Positions 1 through 9,755 of a stretch of 10,887 nucleotides of DNA are shown in pieces. How positions within the stretch are numbered: position 1 is the stretch's first letter; every line of letters starts with the position of its first letter. Position numbers and translations under genes: made by a program. Under the pieces are notes generated by a model. It saw nothing but the letters and a program-made list of their open reading frames with translations, made no database searches and was not told where the DNA came from. Source of the DNA: Pseudomonadota bacterium (GTDB taxonomy: Bacteria; Pseudomonadota; Gammaproteobacteria; Xanthomonadales; Xanthomonadaceae); NCBI GenBank assembly GCA_025355485.1, contig JANXZP010000137.1, positions 1 to 10,887 on the forward strand. The letters are read 5' to 3'.

Positions 1-835
1 GCCCGATGCGGCCGACGTGATCGCCGGTCGGGAAACCCTTGCCGATGCGCTGCCATGTCGTGCCGCCATCGGTGGATTTGAAGATGCCGCTGCCCGCGCC
101 GCTTTCCTGGAATTTCCACGGCCGCCGCGTGTGTTCCCACAGCGATGCGTACAGCACGCTCGGATCGCTCGCGTCCTGCACCAGGTCGATCGCGCCGCTG
201 TTCGGGCGCTCGCCCTTGAGCACGCGCGACCAGCTCTTGCCGCCGTCGATGCTGCGGTACACGCCGGGTTCGCCGCCGTCGGTGTAGAGCCTGCCGACGA
301 CCGCGACGAAAATGCGATTGCCGTCCTTCGGGTCGACCACGATCCGCGCGATGCGGTCGGTACCGGCCAGTCCCGCGCGCTGGAAATGCTTGCCACCGTC
401 GTCGCTGCGGAACAGGCCCATGCCACCATACGATGAGCGCGATGCATTCGGCTCGCCGGTGCCGACCCACAGCGTGTCCGGATGCTGCGGATCGACCGCG
501 ATCGCACCGGTCACCGTGATCGGCAATCCGTCGGTCAGCGGCTCGAACGTGTTGCCATCGTCGGTAGTCTTCCAAACACCGCCGGTCGCGTACGCCACAT
601 AGAATGTGTACGGCTGGCCCGGCACCGTCGCGATACTGGTGACCCGCCCGCCCTGCGCAGTCGGCCCGATGCTGCGCCATTGCACGCCCGCGTACGGCGA
701 GTCGGTGGCCATTTTCTGGTGCTGCTGCCAGGCGGCTTCGCGTTGGGCTGCGGTATCGGTGGCGCCTGCTTGCGCGATGCCCGCCAACGCAGTGAAGGCG
801 CAGACGCGCACGAAAAGGGAGCGACGCGGATTCAT
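1..835 (-). CDS. Exported Asp-box (BNR) beta-propeller protein, VPS10/sortilin-like, N-terminal part
   Basis: The first 278 codons are present; the gene continues past the left edge. The start is the ATG at 835-833, which gives a clean Sec signal peptide: basic MNPRRS, a hydrophobic stretch at about 7-22, and a likely cut after an Ala near 23-25. An in-frame GTG 33 bases upstream would spoil the signal. Four Asp boxes of the form S/T-x-D-x-G-x-x-W/F lie near residues 90-97, 144-151, 195-202 and 254-261 (for example RSIDGGKSW and KSTDGGTTW), each marking a blade turn of a beta-propeller. The opening VQWRSIGPTAQGGRV and GGVWKTTDDG segments resemble large secreted proteins, often near 1000 residues, annotated as BNR/VPS10-domain or 'glycosyl hydrolase' proteins. 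Enzymatic activity is unproven for most of these, so I assign no substrate. It lies 99 bases downstream of purL on the same strand. I see no strong Shine-Dalgarno site. Confidence 0.85.
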   Translation of the reverse strand, partial: MNPRRSLFVRVCAFTALAGIAQAGATDTAAQREAAWQQHQKMATDSPYAGVQWRSIGPTAQGGRVTSIATVPGQPYTFYVAYATGGVWKTTDDGNTFEPLTDGLPITVTGAIAVDPQHPDTLWVGTGEPNASRSSYGGMGLFRSDDGGKHFQRAGLAGTDRIARIVVDPKDGNRIFVAVVGRLYTDGGEPGVYRSIDGGKSWSRVLKGERPNSGAIDLVQDASDPSVLYASLWEHTRRPWKFQESGAGSGIFKSTDGGTTWQRIGKGFPTGDHVGRIG

Positions 836-934
836 GGGCTTGCCCGTTGCGGATCGAAGAGCCCGCACGATAGCGCGGTGAGCGCGTCCTGAACATGGAC
901 AGAGGTCATGGCCCCGCCCAGGACAACCGATGCG

Positions 935-4816
<3,882 letters not shown>

Positions 4817-4869
4817 GTCCGGGAGATTGGGGGCTGGATCAGGATGCGCATGATAGCTCAGCCAGCCCG

Positions 4870-4895
4870 GCGCCGCCGAGCGAGCCGGGCGGCGC
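4870..4895. other. GC-rich inverted repeat between dsbC and purL
   Basis: Two perfect 8-base arms, GCGCCGCC at 4870-4877 and GGCGGCGC at 4888-4895, enclose a 10-base loop. It lies between the dsbC stop and the purL start, where a terminator for dsbC transcripts or an mRNA stem before purL could sit. Neither side is followed by a T-run, so it does not meet the standard for an intrinsic terminator. It could be a processing or 3'-stabilising stem, or chance in a GC-rich gap. Confidence 0.4.
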
Positions 4896-4909
4896 GATCA
4901 GCGGACGTA

Positions 4910-4937
4910 ATCAGGTGCTCGCGATCAGGTGCTCGGC
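4910..4937. repeat. 14-bp tandem direct duplication spanning the dsbC stop codon
   Basis: ATCAGGTGCTCG occurs at 4910-4921 and again at 4924-4935; taken as a 14-base unit the two copies match at 12 of 14 positions. The right copy encodes the last residues and TGA stop of dsbC on the minus strand. The left copy repeats this just after the stop. It looks like a local slippage duplication. Because 14 is not a multiple of three, the second TGA is out of frame with dsbC. Confidence 0.75.
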
Positions 4938-5710
4938 TTGGCCGCGGCGAGGGCGTCGAGCTTGGCGCGCATGTCGGCGGGCGACAGGTAGCCGCCGATC
5001 GAGGTGCCGTCAGCGGTGTAGATCGCCGGCGTGCCTTCGAAGCCGAAGCGGCGGCCGAGCTCGTAGTCCACCGTGATCGGATTGGCGCACGAGGCTTTTG
5101 AGATCGGCAAACCCTTCTTGGCGTCGGTCAGGGCCTGCTGGCGATTGGCCGCGCACCAGACCGACACCGCTTTGTCGTAGGACTCGCTGCCGATGCCGGC
5201 GCGCGGGAAGAACAGATAGTCCACCGCGATCCCGGCCTTGTTGTAGTCGGCGATCTGCGAATGCAGTTTGCGGCAGAAGGCGCAATCGACGTCGGTGAAC
5301 ACGGTGACGGTGTATTTGGGATGTTCGGGCGCGAACACGATCATCTGCGCGGCGGTGACGTTCTTGAGCATCTCCTTGCGTTTTTCGGCGCGCGTGGCTT
5401 CGGTGAGATCATGCTTGGTCGCGACCTCGATGATGCTGCCGGCGAACAGGTACTTGCCGTCGTTGGTGAAGTACACGGTCTGTCCGGCCGCGCTGACTTC
5501 GGTCATGCCGGCGATCGGCGCCGCACGCAGGCTCTCGATCTTTGCGTCCGGGGCAATCTTGGCCACCGCTTTGCGCACCGTGGCTTCGCCTGGAGCGGCA
5601 GCCGTCGTCGAAGACTTGGCGGCGGTGGAGGACTGCTGGGCCGAACAGGCGGTCAGTGCGAAGCAGCCGAATGCGACGGCGAGCAGGAGTCGATCGAACG
5701 GACGTTTCAT
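4925..5710 (-). CDS. dsbC: Thiol:disulfide interchange protein DsbC, predicted lipoprotein
   Basis: This is a periplasmic disulfide isomerase of 261 residues that shuffles wrong disulfides in exported proteins; in E. coli it is kept reduced by DsbD. The ATG at 5710-5708 begins a lipoprotein-like signal, MKRPFDR, then a hydrophobic core and LTAC, with Cys22 as the acylated residue and Ser23 after it. A low-complexity Ser/Thr/Ala linker (about 24-40) follows. The N-terminal dimerisation domain covers about 41-105. The thioredoxin-fold domain has active site DCAFC (Cys143, Cys146) in place of the CGYC of E. coli DsbC. It also has a second cysteine pair (Cys186 in VWCA, Cys208 in ASCANP) matching the structural disulfide of E. 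coli DsbC, and the cis-proline motif GTPAIY at Pro228. GAGG lies 8 bases before the start. It is 145 bases downstream of xerD on the same strand, echoing E. coli xerD-dsbC. The lipid anchor is a prediction; the enzyme family is secure. Confidence 0.95.
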   Translation of the reverse strand: MKRPFDRLLLAVAFGCFALTACSAQQSSTAAKSSTTAAAPGEATVRKAVAKIAPDAKIESLRAAPIAGMTEVSAAGQTVYFTNDGKYLFAGSIIEVATKHDLTEATRAEKRKEMLKNVTAAQMIVFAPEHPKYTVTVFTDVDCAFCRKLHSQIADYNKAGIAVDYLFFPRAGIGSESYDKAVSVWCAANRQQALTDAKKGLPISKASCANPITVDYELGRRFGFEGTPAIYTADGTSIGGYLSPADMRAKLDALAAAKPST

Positions 5711-5855
5711 GCGGCGAGCCTCGAAGGAACGGGGAAGATCGGCAGTCCGACCAGCATGCGGAGCGACAGTTCCGATTATCGCACGCGGGCCGGTCGCCTC
5801 GGCGTGAACGGTACGGCTGTGCCGACCAAAGGCGCGGAACCGCCGCCGCGCGGCT

Positions 5856-6809
5856 TCACGCGCGCGGATGGTGGCTCTGGTGCAGGCGCTTGAGGCCTTC
5901 GGTCGCGACCAGGGTGTATATCTGGGTGGTGGACAGGCTGGCGTGGCCGAGCAGCATCTGCAATGCGCGCAGGTCGGCGCCGTGGTTGAGCAGGTGGGTC
6001 GCGAACGAATGCCGCAGTCCGTGCGGGCTGACCAGGGCCGGATCGACGCCGGCACGCGCGGCCAGCGTCTTCAACGTGATCCAGAACTGCTGTCGGCTCA
6101 GCGCCTCGCTGCGCGGCCCGAGGAACAGCGGCGAACGTGTCTGCTGGCCGGCGAAGTGCGGGCGCGCGCTGTCCAGATAGCGTTGCAGCCAGTGCTGGGA
6201 TTCCTCGCCCAGCGGCACCAGCCGTTCCTTGCTGCCCTTGCCGGTCACCCGCACCACGCCCTGGCGCAGGTTCAATCCCGCCGCCGGCAGCGACACCAGC
6301 TCGCTGACGCGCAGGCCGGTCGCATACATCAGTTCGAGCATCGCGCGATCGCGCAGGCCTGCCGGGTCGTCGATAGCCGGCGCAGCCAGCAGCGCCTCGA
6401 CCTGCGATTCGGACAGCGCCTTGGGCAGCGAACGTCCCAGCTTCGGTGCTTCCAGCAAGGCCGCAGGATCGACCGTTATCGCGCCACGCCGCAGCAGTTG
6501 CGCGTAGAACGACCTCAGCGCCGACAACAGCCGCGCATTGCTGCGCGGTGCGTAGCCCAGTCGCGTGCGCTCGGCGAGGTAATCGAACAGCGCCGCGCGA
6601 TCGGCGCTTTCCAGCGCTTGGCCGCGCATGTCGAGCCAGCGTGCGAGTCCATCCAGATCGCGCCGGTAGCTGGCTAGCGTCTGTCGCGCCAGTCCCGACT
6701 CGGCCCACAGGCGTTCGAGGAACAGCGCGATCGCATCCGTATCGCGCGCAGATGCAGGCGGCAACGACAGCGCGTGGCGGCGGCGATCGGCTGGCGTACT
6801 GCGTGGCAT
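5856..6809 (-). CDS. xerD: Site-specific tyrosine recombinase XerD
   Basis: With XerC this cytosolic recombinase resolves chromosome dimers at dif, under FtsK control. At 317 residues it has the N-terminal SAM-like core-binding domain (about 25-110) and the C-terminal catalytic domain. All six catalytic residues align with E. coli XerD at a constant offset of 19: Arg167 (YATGLRVSE), Lys191 ([12 protein letters not shown]), His263 and Arg266 ([10 protein letters not shown]), His289 ([11 protein letters not shown]) and Tyr298 (QIYT). The C-terminal tail HHPRA equals that of E. coli XerD, which favours XerD over XerC. The 19 extra residues at the N terminus come from using the ATG at 6809-6807; no ATG or GTG lies where the E. 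coli protein begins, though a TTG sits at codon 16. The divergent RDD gene starts only 45 bases away. XerC and a dif site are not in the window. No Shine-Dalgarno is evident. Confidence 0.97.
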   Translation of the reverse strand: MPRSTPADRRRHALSLPPASARDTDAIALFLERLWAESGLARQTLASYRRDLDGLARWLDMRGQALESADRAALFDYLAERTRLGYAPRSNARLLSALRSFYAQLLRRGAITVDPAALLEAPKLGRSLPKALSESQVEALLAAPAIDDPAGLRDRAMLELMYATGLRVSELVSLPAAGLNLRQGVVRVTGKGSKERLVPLGEESQHWLQRYLDSARPHFAGQQTRSPLFLGPRSEALSRQQFWITLKTLAARAGVDPALVSPHGLRHSFATHLLNHGADLRALQMLLGHASLSTTQIYTLVATEGLKRLHQSHHPRA

Positions 6810-6819
6810 GGTCGCAGCT

Positions 6820-6848
6820 TAGCCAGTACGCAGCCGCGCCGGTATCCT
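6820..6848 (+). promoter_or_regulatory. Candidate sigma70-type promoter for the RDD gene, possibly leaderless
   Basis: TAGCCA at 6820-6825 (4 of 6 to TTGACA) and TATCCT at 6843-6848 (4 of 6 to TATAAT) are separated by exactly 17 bases. Transcription would be expected to begin about 7 bases past the -10 box, at 6855, which is the A of the RDD start codon. No Shine-Dalgarno site precedes that codon, which fits a leaderless mRNA. The boxes are imperfect and the gap is short, so this is a modest prediction. Confidence 0.35.
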
Positions 6849-6854
6849 GTTGCA

Positions 6855-7334
6855 ATGAATTCGTCAGCGGACACTCCAGAAACGCACGCGTATAGCGCGC
6901 AACCGGCGCATCTGGGCTGGCGTCTGCTCGCGATGGTCTACGACCTGTTCCCGGTACTGGCCCTGTGCCTGGCGACGAGCGGGCTGGAACTGTTGGTCGC
7001 GCACGGACGAACGTCCGATCAATTCGGTCCGGTCGTTGGAATGCTGGTGTCCGTGGTTCCGGCGTGGCTGGTGACCGGCGCCTATGCAGTGATTTCATGG
7101 CGGCGCGGCGGCGCGACCATCGGCATGCGGCCGTGGCGATTGAAGGTGCTGGCCACGGACGGCCGCCCGGCGACAGTGCGCGCGCTGTGTTTGCGCTACG
7201 TCACTGCGACGCTGTCGCTGCTGGCGTTCGGACTGGGATTCGCGTGGGCGCTGTTCGACGACGAGCGCCGCTGCTGGCACGACCTCGCGGCGGGAACGCG
7301 ATTTGTGAGGATGGATCGATCCGACCGAGGCTGA
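6855..7334 (+). CDS. RDD-family small membrane protein
   Basis: This is a 159-residue inner-membrane protein with three predicted transmembrane segments at about 24-46, 58-80 and 112-133, as is usual for the family. Signature elements are visible: an Arg (23) and Asp (30) at the start of the first helix (GWRLLAMVYD), the cytosolic stretch GATIGMRPWRLKVLATDGRP, and the ending WALFDDERRCWHDLAAGTRFV, with the conserved WHD at about 141-143. RDD proteins have no general assigned function; a few have been linked to cation/proton exchange, but nothing here allows a substrate to be named. The ATG at 6855 is preferred. Upstream in-frame starts would extend it into xerD and add a charged, non-membrane tail. 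It diverges from xerD (45 bases) and converges on lptG (51 bases, without an obvious terminator hairpin), so it is probably transcribed alone. Confidence 0.9.
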   Translation: MNSSADTPETHAYSAQPAHLGWRLLAMVYDLFPVLALCLATSGLELLVAHGRTSDQFGPVVGMLVSVVPAWLVTGAYAVISWRRGGATIGMRPWRLKVLATDGRPATVRALCLRYVTATLSLLAFGLGFAWALFDDERRCWHDLAAGTRFVRMDRSDRG

Positions 7335-7385
7335 CTTTCGAATTTGCGCATTCTGGTTGCAGTACGAACGAAACGCTCCGCTCGC

Positions 7386-8489
7386 TCAAACCCGCTTCCT
7401 GAAATAAACCTGCGATGCCGCCAGCACCATCAGCGGTGGCGCGATGTGCGCGGCCCATAGCGGCCAGCGGTAGATTGAGGACAGGTTCTGCGCGAGGCGC
7501 TGCAGCAGGAAGAAGGTCAGTCCGCAGACGATGCCCGCGAACAGCCGCTTGCCGAATCCGCCGCTGCGCAATTGTCCGAACGCGAACGGCAGCGCGGCCA
7601 TGCACAGCGCCAGCACGTTGAGCGGATAGAACATTCGCGCCCAGTACGCATTCTCGTAGCTGCCCGCATCGACCGCGTTGGCGTGCATGTAGTCGATGTT
7701 GCGGCGCAGTTCGGCTGTGGACTGGTAGCGCGGATGCTGGACGCTGGCCAGCACGGTTTGCGGGCTCAGGCTGGTTTTCCATTCCGCGCTGGCCAACTTG
7801 TGTTCGCTCAATGCCAGCGCGCCGAAGTCGGTGCGAACGACGTCGCGCAACGTCCAGTGCCCTTGCCGGTAAATCGCCTTGGCTGCACGCGTGAGTGCGA
7901 GCAGGTTGCCGTCGGGGCCGAACTGGAACAGGCGCAGGTCGGCCAGCTCGACTTCCTGCTCGCCCGCGCGCAACCGTTGTGCGCCCGCGCGCGCATTGAC
8001 GAACAGCTCGCCGTCGCGCGCCCACAGGCCCGATCCCTGCGACACCACGATGGCCGTCGATTTGGCCGATACCGAGATAGCTTCGGCGGTCTGCTCGCCT
8101 TTCGGGCCCAGCGTTTCGGCGTTGACCATCATCACCGCGGTCACCGCCGCAAGCCCGACCACCGCTCCCACGCAGATGCGCCAGCGCGAGATGCCGGCAG
8201 CGCGCAGCGCGGTGAGTTCCGAGGTCGCCGCGAGGCCACCCAGGCCGAGCAGGCTGCCGATCAGGGCCGAGGTCGGGAACAGTTCGTAGGCGCGGCGAGG
8301 CAGCGTGCAGACGATGTAAAGCACGACGTGGCCGACGCTGTAGCCGCCCTTGCCGAGATCGTCGAGCTCGCTCGCGAATCCGAGCAGTGCATCGAAGCCC
8401 AGCAACACCAGCCAGACCATCGCGAGCGAGCCGAGCACCGCTCGCACCACGAGCTGGTCGTGCAGCGGCGGGCGCACTAACAACCTCAT
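7386..8489 (-). CDS. lptG: LPS export ABC transporter permease LptG
   Basis: This is one of the two transmembrane subunits of the LptB2FG complex, which extracts LPS from the inner membrane and passes it to the LptC-LptA bridge. It has 367 residues, close to E. coli LptG (360). Three N-terminal helices lie at about 14-38, 55-85 and 104-124. The coupling-helix segment SELTALRAAGIS contains Glu91, matching the conserved Glu that contacts LptB. A periplasmic beta-jellyroll domain spans about 125-275, and three C-terminal helices lie at about 285-305, 316-334 and 344-362. The ATG at 8489-8487 was chosen because it overlaps the lptF stop (shared ATGA), typical of translational coupling. A longer in-frame start at 8588 would lie inside lptF and add an Arg/Ala-rich tail foreign to the family. 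Second gene of lptF-lptG; convergent with the RDD gene. Confidence 0.95.
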   Translation of the reverse strand: MRLLVRPPLHDQLVVRAVLGSLAMVWLVLLGFDALLGFASELDDLGKGGYSVGHVVLYIVCTLPRRAYELFPTSALIGSLLGLGGLAATSELTALRAAGISRWRICVGAVVGLAAVTAVMMVNAETLGPKGEQTAEAISVSAKSTAIVVSQGSGLWARDGELFVNARAGAQRLRAGEQEVELADLRLFQFGPDGNLLALTRAAKAIYRQGHWTLRDVVRTDFGALALSEHKLASAEWKTSLSPQTVLASVQHPRYQSTAELRRNIDYMHANAVDAGSYENAYWARMFYPLNVLALCMAALPFAFGQLRSGGFGKRLFAGIVCGLTFFLLQRLAQNLSSIYRWPLWAAHIAPPLMVLAASQVYFRKRV

Positions 8490-9565
8490 GTGCGCACCGT
8501 GCGCGGCATGCGCAAACCGCCGTCGCGATGCAGCATCCACAACGCCAGCGCGAGCATCGGCAAGTGCAGCCACCACAGTCCGGCCCACGACGACAGTTTG
8601 CCGGTCGCGAGCAGGCCGCGACCGATCAGCAGCAGCGCCGTGTACAGCACGTACACCGTCAGCGCCATCATCAGCAGCCAGTAGCGCGGCTGCCGCGGTT
8701 CTGCGCGCGCGAGCGGGATCGCCAGAATCGCCAACAACAACGCGGCGATCGGCGTCGCGATCCGCCAGTGCAATTCGGCGCGAGTATCGGGCTTGGGATT
8801 GCCGAGCAGCTCCAGCGAGCCAGCGGTGGTCGCATCCTGCACGGTGTTGGCCGCGGTATCGGCCGGCAGGCGGATCTCGTTGCGACGGTAGTGCATCACC
8901 CGGTAATCCTTCTGCCCGGGCACGCCCTCCACTCGCATCCCGTCAGTCAGGCGCAGATAGCGCTGGCCGGCATCCACGAACAGCAGTCCTTCCCTCGCGG
9001 TGACCACATCCATCTTGGCTTTCCGGTCGGACTGCAGGAACACGTTCTTCATGTGGCTGCCGTCGGGGCTGAGCTCGGTGACGTAGAGAATGCCCTGCCC
9101 GCCCGGCAATTCGCGGAAGCGGCCTGCCTCGAGGCCGGCGATAATCAATGAGCGATTGGCGTCGGCAATCATCGCTCGCGCCGTGTGCTGCGCCCACGGG
9201 CCTGCCCAGAGCGAACTGATCGCCACCAGGATCGCCGCCGGCAGCGCGATCCACAGCATGGGCCGCAGCAGCTCGCGCGGACCGCGGCCGACCGAAGCGA
9301 GTACCGCCATTTCCGAATCGCGATACATCCGGCCGATGCACAGCAGCAACCCGAGGAACAGTCCGAGCGGCAGCACCAGCGGCAGCCAGCGCAGCACGCG
9401 CAGGCCGAGCTGCGAGACCAGCAACGACACCGGCACCTTGCCGCCCGCGATTTCGGCCAGCAGGTCGGCGACCACGGCGCTCATCGCCACGAACAGCAGC
9501 ACGATCGTGGTAGCCGCGACCGACATCGCGAACTCGCGCAGCAGGTAGCGATCGACCGTCAGCAC
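8486..9565 (-). CDS. lptF: LPS export ABC transporter permease LptF
   Basis: Partner permease of LptG, 359 residues (E. coli LptF 366). The start is read as GTG at 9565-9563, giving MLTVDRYLLREF, which matches the family's N terminus (E. coli begins MIIIRYLVRE). An ATG at 9576 is out of frame and stops after five codons. Helices lie at about 12-36, 53-79 and 101-121. The coupling helix YRDSEMAVLASVG has Glu85, equivalent to the conserved LptB-contacting Glu. The periplasmic jellyroll runs over about 125-262, and C-terminal helices lie at about 268-288, 295-316 and 327-345. It is first in the lptF-lptG operon, overlaps lptG by 4 bases, and is transcribed away from pepA across a 190-base gap, an arrangement shared with E. 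coli and other gammaproteobacteria. The GTG start and weak ribosome-binding site suggest modest initiation. Confidence 0.95.
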   Translation of the reverse strand: MLTVDRYLLREFAMSVAATTIVLLFVAMSAVVADLLAEIAGGKVPVSLLVSQLGLRVLRWLPLVLPLGLFLGLLLCIGRMYRDSEMAVLASVGRGPRELLRPMLWIALPAAILVAISSLWAGPWAQHTARAMIADANRSLIIAGLEAGRFRELPGGQGILYVTELSPDGSHMKNVFLQSDRKAKMDVVTAREGLLFVDAGQRYLRLTDGMRVEGVPGQKDYRVMHYRRNEIRLPADTAANTVQDATTAGSLELLGNPKPDTRAELHWRIATPIAALLLAILAIPLARAEPRQPRYWLLMMALTVYVLYTALLLIGRGLLATGKLSSWAGLWWLHLPMLALALWMLHRDGGLRMPRTVRT

Positions 9566-9642
9566 GGGCCGCTCATTGCGCGGAATCGAGGCTTCGGGGA
9601 TGCCGCAGAAGGGTTGTGATCGGTAATCGGCACGGGGTTCGC

Positions 9643-9672
9643 ATGTAAGGCAGGGGTGGCTTGCATTAAACT
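9643..9672 (+). promoter_or_regulatory. Tentative promoter for pepA
   Basis: TAAACT at 9667-9672 matches the -10 consensus at 4 of 6 positions. The best -35 match, ATGTAA at 9643-9648 (spacing 18), is only 3 of 6. Transcription from here would give a leader of about 77 bases carrying the hairpin at 9697-9710 and the palindrome at 9712-9723. The evidence is weak. Confidence 0.2.
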
Positions 9673-9696
9673 CTGTGGCTTCCTTCGGCGCCCGTT

Positions 9697-9710
9697 GCCT
9701 CAGCAGAGGC
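9697..9710 (+). other. Small hairpin in the presumed pepA leader
   Basis: GCCTC at 9697-9701 and GAGGC at 9706-9710 pair around the tetraloop AGCA. It is one base upstream of the palindrome at 9712-9723. It may affect leader RNA structure, or it may be chance. Confidence 0.35.
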
Positions 9711-9711
9711 C

Positions 9712-9723
9712 GGACGCGCGTCC
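9712..9723. promoter_or_regulatory. Perfect 12-bp palindrome between lptF and pepA, operator-like
   Basis: GGACGC followed directly by GCGTCC is a perfect palindrome with no spacer. It lies 32 bases before the pepA start and about 147 bases upstream of lptF, in the shared divergent control region. The symmetry fits a dimeric regulator site, but the half-site matches no regulator that I can name. At this GC content a chance 12-mer palindrome is not negligible. Confidence 0.3.
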
Positions 9724-9755
9724 CCAGAACTGCCGCATTCTACGGAACTTCGTCG

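Noticed and set aside
5775..5780. GATAAT on the minus strand, 65 bases before dsbC, as a -10 box
   Set aside because: The hexamer is good, but nothing like a -35 box occurs at 16-18 bases, so it was not listed as a promoter.
5711..6055. Upstream extension of dsbC to a start at 6055
   Set aside because: It would run through xerD in another frame. The ATG at 5710 begins a textbook lipoprotein signal.
5856..6809. Tyrosine recombinase as a sign of a prophage or integrative element
   Set aside because: The protein is XerD by its offset-perfect catalytic set and HHPRA tail, lies next to dsbC, and has no tRNA, attachment site or phage genes nearby.
5776..7098. A 440-codon minus-strand frame overlapping xerD and the RDD gene
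   Set aside because: The predicted protein is low-complexity and rich in Arg, Pro and Ala. It overlaps xerD, whose six catalytic residues are intact in another frame.
7201..8025. A 274-codon minus-strand frame across the lptG 3' end and the RDD gene
   Set aside because: It is a compositional shadow. LptG and RDD each have family motifs in their own frames.
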